Shown: one piece after another, positions 54,623 through 63,403 of the stretch
Numbering within the stretch: the first letter of the stretch is position 1
Layout of the letters: the number at the start of each line of letters is the position of its first letter
Source of the DNA: UBA1014 sp964344035
GTDB taxonomy: Bacteria; SAR324; NAC60-12
Length of the DNA: 64,000 nt
Assembly: GCA_964344035.1 (NCBI GenBank)
Contig: CAYFLK010000001.1
Location: forward strand, 1 to 64,000
Reading direction: 5' to 3'
Notes under the pieces: generated by a model
What the model was told of the DNA's origin: nothing
The model's database searches: none
What the model saw: the letters and a program-made list of their open reading frames with translations, nothing else
Made by a program: the position numbers and the translations under genes

Positions 54623-54658
54623 TATTAACGACCGTAGTTCAATTTGTATCCAGGTGAT

Positions 54659-55315
54659 TTATATATCGCGTTTAATATATAGAGGGTGTACCGGTTTCAT
54701 GGGATCAAATTCAGCCGAAGCAAGAATCTGCCTGCCGACACGGTTCAGCAGAATCCCATCCGCAACCTGGTTATCCTTTGCCAATAGAAGGAAAGAATCA
54801 AAGAGGGAATCTTGCTTGGCTGACGAATTGGAGATTCGATGTAAAATCACCCGGCTTTCGTTGTACTGTCTGTGCAATTCCTGGAGCAGTGAAAGCCGAA
54901 TGGGTGTGAGCTGCTTGATATGTCCCCCGTGAATTTGAAATTCCGCGTGGAACAGCTCCTGTCCTGTGCAATTGAGTAACACCGGGAACGGTTCGGTATC
55001 GCGCGATATTTGCGAGGCCAGCAGTTGCAGTGAGTTGACCGCAACTACGGTTTTACTGCATACTTGTGCCAATGATTTAACCATGGACATGCCGATTCTT
55101 ACACCGGTGTAAGATCCAGGGCCTTGATTGACTACAAACACATCGACCTCTGAGAGACTGAGTGAGGCCTTTGAAAGCAATTTATCCAGCGTCTCAAAAA
55201 TGATGGTGGAATTGCGTCTGCGTTTTTTTGTCATGAAATCCGCAAGCGGCACCTCATCTGCGCAAAGCGCCATCGCCAGATGTTCAAACGCGGTATCGAC
55301 TGCCAGGCTGATCAT
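54659..55315 (-). CDS. tsaB: tRNA threonylcarbamoyladenosine biosynthesis protein TsaB
   Basis: A 218-residue protein of the actin-like ATPase fold with LAVDTAFEHLAMAL at the start and the hallmark VVNQGPGSYTGVRIGMS (residues about 60-76). It lacks the metal-binding histidines of TsaD, as expected for the paralogue TsaB. With TsaD and TsaE it makes the t6A base at position 37 of ANN-decoding tRNAs. It overlaps tsaE by 4 bases. Confidence 0.92.
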   Translation of the reverse strand: MISLAVDTAFEHLAMALCADEVPLADFMTKKRRRNSTIIFETLDKLLSKASLSLSEVDVFVVNQGPGSYTGVRIGMSMVKSLAQVCSKTVVAVNSLQLLASQISRDTEPFPVLLNCTGQELFHAEFQIHGGHIKQLTPIRLSLLQELHRQYNESRVILHRISNSSAKQDSLFDSFLLLAKDNQVADGILLNRVGRQILASAEFDPMKPVHPLYIKRDI

Positions 55316-55833
55316 GCCGAAAGATCCATGTGCCGGTGGTTTCCAGATTCAGTATGAAACAGGTGGAAGCGTTCCATTGAATGGAAGAATGCATGGAAGG
55401 ATTCATCCTTGCGTTCGATTTGCAGTTCCCGGGAACTTTCGCTTCTAATTTTCAACTGAAATTCGAGAATCGCATCATTCTGGATCCATGGTTTGAGAAA
55501 CCGGGGCCATTCAACCAGTGTGAGGCCCTCATTCAGGATCAGGTCTTCGCGGTCAAAGTCATCCATTTCCGTGGTGTTTTCGATTCGGAATAAATCAACA
55601 TGACTGATATCAAACTTGCCGGGATAGCGGTTGACAATGGTGTAGGTGGGAGAAATCACCACCTCCGGATTCACCCCGAGTCCGGAGCATATTGCCTTCA
55701 CCAGGGTGGTTTTGCCAGACCCCATTTGCCCCCAGAGCAATACGATGCTGCCTTTGGGCAGGTTCCTGCCGATTGCCCTTCCCCATTGTTCAGTCGTCTC
55801 CAGCGAATCCAGTATCAGAGATAGTCGATGCAT
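55312..55833 (-). CDS. tsaE: tRNA threonylcarbamoyladenosine biosynthesis ATPase TsaE
   Basis: A 173-residue P-loop ATPase with Walker A GQMGSGKTT near residue 35, SPTYTIVN, HVDLFRI and the LVEWPRF motif, all of the TsaE (YjeE) family. It regulates the TsaBD complex by ATP hydrolysis. The start codon at 55833 forms the palindrome ATGCAT with the start of the opposite-strand gene. Confidence 0.92.
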   Translation of the reverse strand: MHRLSLILDSLETTEQWGRAIGRNLPKGSIVLLWGQMGSGKTTLVKAICSGLGVNPEVVISPTYTIVNRYPGKFDISHVDLFRIENTTEMDDFDREDLILNEGLTLVEWPRFLKPWIQNDAILEFQLKIRSESSRELQIERKDESFHAFFHSMERFHLFHTESGNHRHMDLSA

Positions 55834-56490
55834 GAGAGCGCCGTCAAAGGCAAAGTGCTGCTGGGCTTTCGTTCACTGGGCTATGCTGATACAGAGGAGC
55901 GCTGGAAAACAGGAGAGGCATGCGATGTTATAGATTTGACTTGGGAATTGCGCGCTGGAGAGCGGGTATTTTTCAAGTGTAATAATTCTGAACAGTCACA
56001 AGTAATATGGCGTTTAGCATTGAAAAAGCTCAAGCCGAAATCAGGAGGGGTCGAGTCCGCTGCCGGAACAGTGGTTTATACAGACGAGATGCTGTGGCAA
56101 AGGGCAAACAGCAAAGAAGACCTATGGTATAACCTCAGGTCCAAGTTGTTCCATCAGCGTCCTTGGGTGGGGAACCGGATGCTTCACCATGAGATGTTGC
56201 TTGATTTATTGGGATTAAGGGGACATCTGGCGAAAATCCCGCTGGGCGAACTGGCGCCGCGATATCAAAACCGCGCATGGGCCGTGCTTCTGGCAGCTGC
56301 GCGTGTTAAAGTGTGGTTGGTTGATCGTTTGTTTGTGGAAGCTGATTCAACTTGCAAAGCCTTTCTGATGCAGTGGTTGCGTGATTTCCCCGGGGCAGTG
56401 GTTTTTTTCGGCGCCCCCTCTTGTTTTTCAGATAAATACGATTTGAAAATCACCCTTGATTCTTCAGGCTTCGCACGAATGGAGCAGTAA
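55828..56490 (+). CDS. Degenerate ABC-ATPase-like protein of unknown function
   Basis: A 220-residue protein that looks like an ABC nucleotide-binding domain stripped of its motifs. WELRAGERVFFKCNNSEQSQVIWRLALKKLKPKSGGV stands where Walker A and the next helix should be, without GKS/T (shown in shorter form: GERVFFKCNNSEQSQ). LGELAPRYQNRAWAVLLAA resembles the LSGG-x-Q-R helix, and VWLVDRLFVEAD resembles Walker B. It cannot bind ATP normally. Start codons of this gene and tsaE share the ATGCAT palindrome at 55828-55833. It could be a structural partner or a lineage-specific regulator. Confidence 0.6.
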   Translation: MHESAVKGKVLLGFRSLGYADTEERWKTGEACDVIDLTWELRAGERVFFKCNNSEQSQVIWRLALKKLKPKSGGVESAAGTVVYTDEMLWQRANSKEDLWYNLRSKLFHQRPWVGNRMLHHEMLLDLLGLRGHLAKIPLGELAPRYQNRAWAVLLAAARVKVWLVDRLFVEADSTCKAFLMQWLRDFPGAVVFFGAPSCFSDKYDLKITLDSSGFARMEQ

Positions 56491-56586
56491 AATTCTGGTG
56501 TCGTCAATGCAATGCCAGAGAATTCCCTGACATATTGTTTGTGATGCAGTCATCCATAATGATGCAGTGATTTTCCAAGTAATGTA

Positions 56587-58353
56587 ATGAGTTTCAGCAA
56601 GGCTTTTATTCGGCGAGTCACTGACCAAATCGACCTGGTCAGGCTAATTTCAGAACATGGTGTGGTTTTGAAAAAAACCGGGTCATCATTCAAGGGACTA
56701 TGTCCATTTCATTCAGAGAAAACTCCATCATTCAGTGTCAGCCCTTTGCGCGGTTTCTTTCACTGCTTTGGATGTGGTGCGAGTGGAGACGCAATCAAGT
56801 TTCTGATGCTGCATGAAAATATCTCCTTCCCCGACGCCACCGAGGAACTGGCAAAACGCTGCGGTGTGCCACTGGAATTTGAATCAGGTAAGCCGGGGAA
56901 GAAAACTCAAGCCGATGACAAGGGAATGCTCTGCCTGCATGATGCGGAGGACTATTACCATTGGAACCTGAGGAAAGGAAAAGGGGAAGAGGGGAGAGAA
57001 TATTTGAATGAACGGATGGTTCCCGAATCACTGTGGCAGACTTTTCAAATTGGCTTCGCTGCGCGTGATTGGCGGGACCTGAAGGGACATCTGCAAAAAA
57101 AAGGCTATGATGCTAAGGAGATGCTCAATACAGGGTTAATCAAAGAACACGAACAAAGCGGGCGGCATTATGATCGCTTCCGCGGGAGACTGGTTTTCCC
57201 AGTCAGGGATCTGCGCGGAAGGTGTGTGGGGTTTGGCGGAAGGGTTGTTAAGGACACGGATCAGCCTAAATATCTTAACAGTCCTGAAACCGCGTATTAT
57301 CGAAAAAACCAGGTGTTGTACGGTCTTTATGAGGGGCTTGAGGGGATCCGCAAAACCAGGGAACTGATCTGCGTCGAAGGTTATCTTGATGTGCTGCGTA
57401 TGCATGAGCACGGATTCAGCCGCGCAGTAGCGCCTTGCGGGACAGCATTGACAGTGCATCATCTGAAACTCATTCAAAGATATGCCGATTCAGTGGTTTT
57501 GCTGTTCGATGGTGATCGGGCAGGACGTGAAGCGGCTTTAAAACACTGCAGCCTTTTTCTTCCATACCCCCTGGATGCTTCCATCGTGCTTCTACCGGAA
57601 GGTGAAGACCCGGATTCGTTCCTGCTCAACAATGGAACTGATGCATTCCAGCAGCTTCTACTTGAACGCATACCTGTCCTCCATTATCTTGTTGAACAAA
57701 CCCTGGCAGGATTCCCCGGAAATCTGCCTGGCAGGATGAAGGCACTTGAATCGCTAATGCCGCATTTGAGCAGCATTTCTGATATCGCCTTGCGCCAGTT
57801 AACGCTTAATTCTCTGGCGGAAAGGATGCGGCTGCCTCTTGAAATGGTGCTGAAAAAATCAAATAAGATTTTGAAAAAAACCACAGAAAATGATAAAAAT
57901 ACAAGTATGCCACCCGTTTTTCATGAACACGGCGATGAGCGCTGGATTCTGCAGGCCCTGATTAATCACAGGGAATGGGCGCCAGTGATTCGTGAGCATT
58001 TGAATCCGGAGGAACTGCACAACAAGTTTTATCGTGACTTGTATGAAAAACTCCTCAAATTTCCTGCAGATACATTTCAGCCGTTCAAACCCCAATTTTT
58101 GGAGAATGAAACTCCGGAACTTTACAAGGCGGTGATAGCGCTAACCATGGAGGAAGTTCCACGGCATGAAGTACTGTTGTCACTCAAGCGAATCAAGGAG
58201 CGTCATTTGGAAGGACGATTCCTTGAGCAGCGTACTAACGGCACAGTCGAGGAACGCGCACGCGCAGGAATACAACATCGTCGGGAAGTTACTGCACTGC
58301 AAGATGTCTTTGAAAAACTCGCGGAACCCCAGAATTCCAGTGAAACACCATGA
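56587..58353 (+). CDS. dnaG: DNA primase DnaG
   Basis: A 588-residue primase. The zinc ribbon has Cys39-x2-His42...Cys60-x2-Cys63; the RNA polymerase core includes GRVVKDTDQPKYLNSPET near residue 220 and the TOPRIM motifs CVEGYLDV and VVLLFDGDRAGREAA (about 262-320). The helicase-binding C-terminal region is about residues 430-580. It makes RNA primers for replication. The stop overlaps the rpoD start by 4 bases; the dnaG-rpoD pairing is the classical macromolecular synthesis arrangement, here without rpsU. Confidence 0.95.
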   Translation: MSFSKAFIRRVTDQIDLVRLISEHGVVLKKTGSSFKGLCPFHSEKTPSFSVSPLRGFFHCFGCGASGDAIKFLMLHENISFPDATEELAKRCGVPLEFESGKPGKKTQADDKGMLCLHDAEDYYHWNLRKGKGEEGREYLNERMVPESLWQTFQIGFAARDWRDLKGHLQKKGYDAKEMLNTGLIKEHEQSGRHYDRFRGRLVFPVRDLRGRCVGFGGRVVKDTDQPKYLNSPETAYYRKNQVLYGLYEGLEGIRKTRELICVEGYLDVLRMHEHGFSRAVAPCGTALTVHHLKLIQRYADSVVLLFDGDRAGREAALKHCSLFLPYPLDASIVLLPEGEDPDSFLLNNGTDAFQQLLLERIPVLHYLVEQTLAGFPGNLPGRMKALESLMPHLSSISDIALRQLTLNSLAERMRLPLEMVLKKSNKILKKTTENDKNTSMPPVFHEHGDERWILQALINHREWAPVIREHLNPEELHNKFYRDLYEKLLKFPADTFQPFKPQFLENETPELYKAVIALTMEEVPRHEVLLSLKRIKERHLEGRFLEQRTNGTVEERARAGIQHRREVTALQDVFEKLAEPQNSSETP

Positions 58354-60143
58354 CACCATCGGAAACTGCAAAACTATCTGAATCGTCCAAACAGGAAGCA
58401 AGGTTAATCAAGGAACTGATTGCTGAAGGACGCGAAAAAGGATTTATCACTCTTGACGACATCAACAATCATCTCGGTGACGATACCCCTTCGGCAGAGC
58501 AATTGGAGCAAATCTTCAATATTTTCTCTGAGATGGAAATTGATGTGGTGGATTCCACCAAGAAGATCAGTCTAAATCAACGCGAATTTGATCCAGATTT
58601 TGAATTCGATCTGAGTGAGGAATTGGATCTCAATCCCGGAATTGACAATTCCACGGATGATCCGGTGCGGATGTATCTTCGAGAGATGGGTAGCATTGAA
58701 TTGCTTACCCGGGAAGGTGAAGTTGAAGTTGCGAAGAAAATCGAGGATGGTCAGCAGGAATTGATTGAAATTTTCACTCAATCACACCTGATCCTTTACT
58801 ATTTGTTTGAACTGATCAAACAGCTGAAATCACAGAAAATACGTGCGCGACATGTTATCTCAGGGCTGGATGAAGACGATAATGTCATAGAAGATGAGGA
58901 AGAAGCTACCAAGCGTATTGTGGAAAAGCTGGAAAGGCTGGAAAAACACTATTTGAAAACTGAAAACATAAAGAAACGTACCAGAAATTCAAAAAACAAA
59001 CGAAAAGACGAACAGGATTTAAAAAAACACACCGAAGCGTACCAGGATATCATCCGCGGCATCAGTTTTAATTCCAGGCAAATTGAACTGATGTGCATTG
59101 AATTGTTCAATCACAAGCACAAAATCGATCTGTACTATCGAAAGTTGGCGAGGCACTCACGCAAATTGAATCTGTCCCTCGCTGAAACAGACCGCTTGTT
59201 CAGCCAACTCAAAGCGTCAAAAAAGGCTGCAGAAAAAACTGCTGTCAAAGAGGAAATAGAGAATAAAACCAAGCTGCGTTTCAACATTGCAAATCGCCTG
59301 TATGAAAAAATACAGGCCTGCCGAAAGCGCATTGACGTGATGATCAAGCAAACCATGCTCAACTGGGAAGATTTTCGCAGTGAAGTAATACGCTTAAGGA
59401 TCGCCGAACAGAAGGTCAAACGTGCAAAAAGCCAGCTGGTGGAAGCGAATTTGAGACTGGTAATCAGCATTGCAAAAAAATACACTAACCGCGGGTTGCA
59501 GTTTCTTGACTTGATACAGGAGGGTAATATCGGGTTGATGAAAGCCGTGGACAAGTTTGAATACCGTCGCGGATACAAGTTTTCAACTTATGCCACCTGG
59601 TGGATCCGTCAATCCATTACCCGCGCAATTGCTGACCAGGCACGCACCATCCGGATTCCGGTTCACATGATTGAGACGATCAACAAATTGTCGCGGATGT
59701 CTCGTTCGTTGGTTCAGGAATACGGGAGGGAACCTACTCCTAACGAATTGTCTCACCGAATCGGCATGCCTCTGCACAGGGTGCGGAAAGTTCTGAAAAT
59801 TGCCAAGGAACCCATTTCATTGGACACTCCCATCGGAGATGACGATGATTCGTTGCTGAAGGATTTTATTGCCGATGAAAAAGCTTCCGACCCGGGAGAA
59901 GCGACCGTGTTTTCAAACATGGGAGAAAAGACCCGGCAGGCTTTGAACACCCTGACAAGCAGGGAGGAAAAAGTGCTTCGCATGCGCTTCGGGGTTGATG
60001 AAGTCAAGGACCACACACTGGAAGAGGTTGGACAGGATTTTGACGTGACCAGGGAACGGATCCGTCAGATCGAGGCCAAAGCCTTACGCAAACTGCGTCA
60101 TCCATCCCGTTCGAAATTGCTGAAATCCTTCTACGACGGGTAA
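58350..60143 (+). CDS. rpoD: RNA polymerase primary sigma factor RpoD
   Basis: A 597-residue sigma-70. Region 1.1 is about residues 15-85, 1.2 follows with DDPVRMYLREMGSIELLTREGE, a charged non-conserved region lies about 135-345, and region 2 has LRLVISIAKKYTNRGLQFLDLIQEGNIGLMKAVDKFEYRRG and TYATWWIRQSITRA. Region 3 and region 4.2 (HTLEEVGQDFDVTRERIRQIEAKAL) end the chain. It directs most transcription of housekeeping genes, reading TTGACA/TATAAT promoters as proposed elsewhere in this window. Confidence 0.97.
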   Translation: MTPSETAKLSESSKQEARLIKELIAEGREKGFITLDDINNHLGDDTPSAEQLEQIFNIFSEMEIDVVDSTKKISLNQREFDPDFEFDLSEELDLNPGIDNSTDDPVRMYLREMGSIELLTREGEVEVAKKIEDGQQELIEIFTQSHLILYYLFELIKQLKSQKIRARHVISGLDEDDNVIEDEEEATKRIVEKLERLEKHYLKTENIKKRTRNSKNKRKDEQDLKKHTEAYQDIIRGISFNSRQIELMCIELFNHKHKIDLYYRKLARHSRKLNLSLAETDRLFSQLKASKKAAEKTAVKEEIENKTKLRFNIANRLYEKIQACRKRIDVMIKQTMLNWEDFRSEVIRLRIAEQKVKRAKSQLVEANLRLVISIAKKYTNRGLQFLDLIQEGNIGLMKAVDKFEYRRGYKFSTYATWWIRQSITRAIADQARTIRIPVHMIETINKLSRMSRSLVQEYGREPTPNELSHRIGMPLHRVRKVLKIAKEPISLDTPIGDDDDSLLKDFIADEKASDPGEATVFSNMGEKTRQALNTLTSREEKVLRMRFGVDEVKDHTLEEVGQDFDVTRERIRQIEAKALRKLRHPSRSKLLKSFYDG

Positions 60144-60167
60144 ACACCGTATCCCGCAAAACAGTGA

Positions 60168-60223
60168 AACCGCTGAACACAGTCGGGAGTGGAACCCCTA
60201 TTGCAGGACCGGTTTCAGCGGTT
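60168..60223. repeat. 10-bp inverted repeat after rpoD
   Basis: AACCGCTGAA (60168-60177) and its complement TTCAGCGGTT (60214-60223), loop 36 bases, between rpoD and the next gene. There is no T-tract, so it is a weak terminator candidate at most. Confidence 0.4.
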
Positions 60224-60258
60224 GATCCCCTCAGTTCTCACCTTTATCAAACCAGGAC

Positions 60259-63189
60259 ATGAAACTTTTTGGTTTCGTGACACTTCAGCTTGCAGCCATT
60301 CTATTCAGCACACCCCACACTTACGCTCAGAGTGAATCAGTTGGGATCAAGTCTGTTGAACTGATACGCCGGGGGAGCCAGGTATCCGTACACTTGCTGA
60401 CCGACCGCTCACCCAGTTATGAGGTATCGGCAAACCTGACCGCACAAACACTTGTTGTCAAATTTCATAATGCTTATCTTGATTTTAGCGACAGTCGGTC
60501 TGAACGCTTGTTCAATGACGAACAGGTTGCCGGAATCCGCTTCTATGAAGTAGAGGACCAGATCTGGGCGCAGTTTAAATTGCGTCAGCAGAAATTGACG
60601 TATGAAGTCTCGCCGTTAAAAGGAAGTCCCGGATTGGCAGTGGTTTTTCGAAGCGTGGTTGCAGTCAAACCGGAACCCGAAACACAGCGCGAAGCGTTCT
60701 ACAAGCTCAGCGGCATCCGATTTGAACCCGGCAATGGGAATCGCACTAGATTTCTGTTCTCTTTCAGGATAGTCACTTCCAGTTTTGAAGAAGAAACGCC
60801 TGAAATACCCAAAATTCCGAGAATATTCCTGCTGGAGGATAAAAGCAGAAACCGTTTAACAATCCGTTTCCCGGATACCCTGCCTGAGCAGGGTTTGCAA
60901 GTCGCAGAATTTGCGGAGTCAAGGATTCAATTAGCTGGTGTGCGCAGTGAAGTCAACCAGACCTTTGTTGATCTGGATCTGACAATTCCTGAAATCAGTG
61001 TTGAACATGTATCAGATTTGGATAATGCGCAATGGGTATTGTACTTTTCCGGAGAAACTCAAGCTAAGGAGGAAAAAGAAGTTCCCGCGAAAACCCTGAG
61101 CGAAGAGGAAAAGAAAGCCGCGGAGAAGGAAACAAGGGCAGCATTGAGGAGAAAACTGCTGTTAAAAAGTCTTTTTCAGCAGGCGGAAAACACTTTCCGC
61201 CAGGGCGACTACAATGAATCGATCAGGCAGTTTCGTGCCGCCTACGCTCAGGGGAAAGCTGATGCGGGAGAGTTTGAGGAACCTTTGGACGAGGTTGCCG
61301 CGCAGGCAATGTTTCGTGCCGCGGATGTCACCTACACCATGCTGGAGCGTGGGAAAGCAAAAAATCATCACCGCGCGATCGAAGCATATCAAACTGCGGT
61401 CCGAATTGCAAAAACGATGCAGACCCCTTCTCCTCCTGTAGAAGCTGAGTTTATTGTGAAGGGCTTGATCCCTCATGCATATTTTCGCATCGGCAGGAGT
61501 TATCAGAAGATGCAGTTTCACAACGAAGCCAGCAGAAGCTTTGTAAAATTGAAAAATGAATATCCAAATTCCAGGGAAGCAATTGAGTCAATTTTCTGGC
61601 GAGCCGTGACCCACATAGATAGCCGCAATTGGAAAGATGCAATCGATGATTTTAAAGAATATCTGAGAACTTCGCCGGCGCCAAAATTTCTTGCGGTGAC
61701 ACATTATAAACTGGCCCAGGCGTATTATCAGCAGGGTCGTTTTATTATTGCCAGGGAGCACTTTGACCAGGGAAGAAACTTGAACACTGAATATGTGAAG
61801 CAAGACCCTACACTGCTGTTTCACATGGGGGAAACTTATTACGAAAATGCGGATTACACTACTGCGCGGGAAGTATTCAAAATCTTGTTGAGATTGTACC
61901 CCGATGCAGATTTCTCAAAATTCGTTGCTCTTCGGCTCGGAGATTTTCTGCGTGATGAAGGCAAGGAAGACGAAGCAATTACAGTTTACAAGAACGCAAT
62001 CAACAGTTATTCACGTGAGATTGCGTTGCTCGGTAAACTGCGCATCGCAAACATCCAGGCTAAACGCCCCTTTTCCACTGAATACCTTGAAGCATTGGGG
62101 GTTTATGAGGAAATCGTCAATCTTTATCCTGATTCAACTCAGGCAGAGGAAGCTCTGCTGCGGCAAGGGTTGACCCAGACCTTATACGGTTTCTACCGTG
62201 AAGCAATCATGACGCTGGAAAAATTCATGGATTTGCATCCGGAAAGCGTATATGTGCGGAGAAATGTGATTCAGGAGAACATAGATGAAAACCTGAAAGG
62301 GATGATTGATCAATATTTCCGAAAGGAGGACGACCTGGCGTTGGTTGCGGCATACCGTGATTACAAATCCAAGTACATGCTCAACTTCCGTTTTGACACC
62401 ACCCTTTTCCAGGTTGCAGTCGCCCACCGCCGGCTGGGGTTTCATGATGACGCACTCGACCTCTTTCGCTTTCTTGAGACACGGGCTTCAGGGACCATGG
62501 CGGAATTGATTCAACTTGAAAAGGCTCAGACATTATTTGAGAAAAAGGATTATCCGGAAGCACGCGATAATTTGGCCAGGTTTCTTCAGGATCACCCGGA
62601 AAGTCTTTATGATGCGGAAGTCCACCAATTGCTGGCAATGGTGTATAGACGGGACAAGCAATTTTCCAAAGCGTTGATTGTGTATGAACAGACAATTGAA
62701 AAATACGACCAGGATCAAGACCCCCTGAAAGCGGAAATTGTACCCGAACTCTACTATGAACTGGCCCAAATGCTGGAAGATGCCGGTTATTTCGCCGACG
62801 CAGCCAACGCATACCTGCAATCCATCACTCGTTACAGCCATCCCGTGACCAAACCGGGCACTCCAGAATACATCATCCACAGTCATTTTCTTGCCGGTGA
62901 GATGCTTTATAAAGTTCAAAACAATGAAGCTTCCCTCGCGCAGTTTGAAAAAGCCATTGGGGTTTATGGTTCCAGAACGGAACCGGAAATCCGTGAAAGG
63001 ATTCACTGGGCGCGATACCATACCGGAAACCTCTATGCAGAGTTGGACCAAAAAGAAAAAGCCCTGAAAATCTACAAGGACCTGAAAGACAGTAAAGAGG
63101 GTGAAGGAAGCTTGTGGAAGAAGATGTCGAAGGAAAGTCATCAGTCGTTGGGGCGTCAAATGTCATACCAGAATTATCTTCAGCAGTGA
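60259..63189 (+). CDS. Large periplasmic/secreted TPR protein with N-terminal AMIN-like domain
   Basis: A 976-residue protein with a signal peptide (1-24, cut after TYA-Q). Residues 25-280 hold an AMIN-like beta domain: SVELIRRGSQVSVHLLTDRSP in short form SVELIRRGSQVSV. A charged linker (residues about 275-305) is followed by 15 or more TPR units to the end, such as AIEAYQTAVRIAKTM, AREVFKILLRLYPDADF and KALIVYEQTIEKYDQ. AMIN domains bind peptidoglycan or pili, and TPR chains bind proteins. It may serve envelope assembly, division or motility. No partner is certain. Confidence 0.75.
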   Translation: MKLFGFVTLQLAAILFSTPHTYAQSESVGIKSVELIRRGSQVSVHLLTDRSPSYEVSANLTAQTLVVKFHNAYLDFSDSRSERLFNDEQVAGIRFYEVEDQIWAQFKLRQQKLTYEVSPLKGSPGLAVVFRSVVAVKPEPETQREAFYKLSGIRFEPGNGNRTRFLFSFRIVTSSFEEETPEIPKIPRIFLLEDKSRNRLTIRFPDTLPEQGLQVAEFAESRIQLAGVRSEVNQTFVDLDLTIPEISVEHVSDLDNAQWVLYFSGETQAKEEKEVPAKTLSEEEKKAAEKETRAALRRKLLLKSLFQQAENTFRQGDYNESIRQFRAAYAQGKADAGEFEEPLDEVAAQAMFRAADVTYTMLERGKAKNHHRAIEAYQTAVRIAKTMQTPSPPVEAEFIVKGLIPHAYFRIGRSYQKMQFHNEASRSFVKLKNEYPNSREAIESIFWRAVTHIDSRNWKDAIDDFKEYLRTSPAPKFLAVTHYKLAQAYYQQGRFIIAREHFDQGRNLNTEYVKQDPTLLFHMGETYYENADYTTAREVFKILLRLYPDADFSKFVALRLGDFLRDEGKEDEAITVYKNAINSYSREIALLGKLRIANIQAKRPFSTEYLEALGVYEEIVNLYPDSTQAEEALLRQGLTQTLYGFYREAIMTLEKFMDLHPESVYVRRNVIQENIDENLKGMIDQYFRKEDDLALVAAYRDYKSKYMLNFRFDTTLFQVAVAHRRLGFHDDALDLFRFLETRASGTMAELIQLEKAQTLFEKKDYPEARDNLARFLQDHPESLYDAEVHQLLAMVYRRDKQFSKALIVYEQTIEKYDQDQDPLKAEIVPELYYELAQMLEDAGYFADAANAYLQSITRYSHPVTKPGTPEYIIHSHFLAGEMLYKVQNNEASLAQFEKAIGVYGSRTEPEIRERIHWARYHTGNLYAELDQKEKALKIYKDLKDSKEGEGSLWKKMSKESHQSLGRQMSYQNYLQQ

Positions 63190-63241
63190 ATGGTTCCGTC
63201 TTGCAATAACAAGCATTCCGGATAAAATTGTTGCTGCTGAT

Positions 63242-63316
63242 TGGGGCGTAGCCAAGTGGTAAGGCAACGGGTTTTGATCCCGTGATACGAAGGTTCGATC
63301 CCTTCCGCCCCAGCCA
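63242..63316 (+). tRNA. tRNA-Gln(UUG)
   Basis: A full cloverleaf: acceptor stem TGGGGCG pairing with CGCCCCA, anticodon stem ACGGG/CCCGT with loop TTTTGAT whose anticodon is TTG (63274-63276), T stem GAAGG/CCTTC with TTCGATC loop, discriminator G and encoded CCA (63314-63316). It reads CAA. Confidence 0.97.
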
Positions 63317-63403
63317 GTCTTCCTTGATCGCTCCCCTCCCGATTCCTGAAAGCAACCGGTTCTGACGCCGTGGTTTCCTGTTTCTCCTGTAAAATCCAAG
63401 ACA

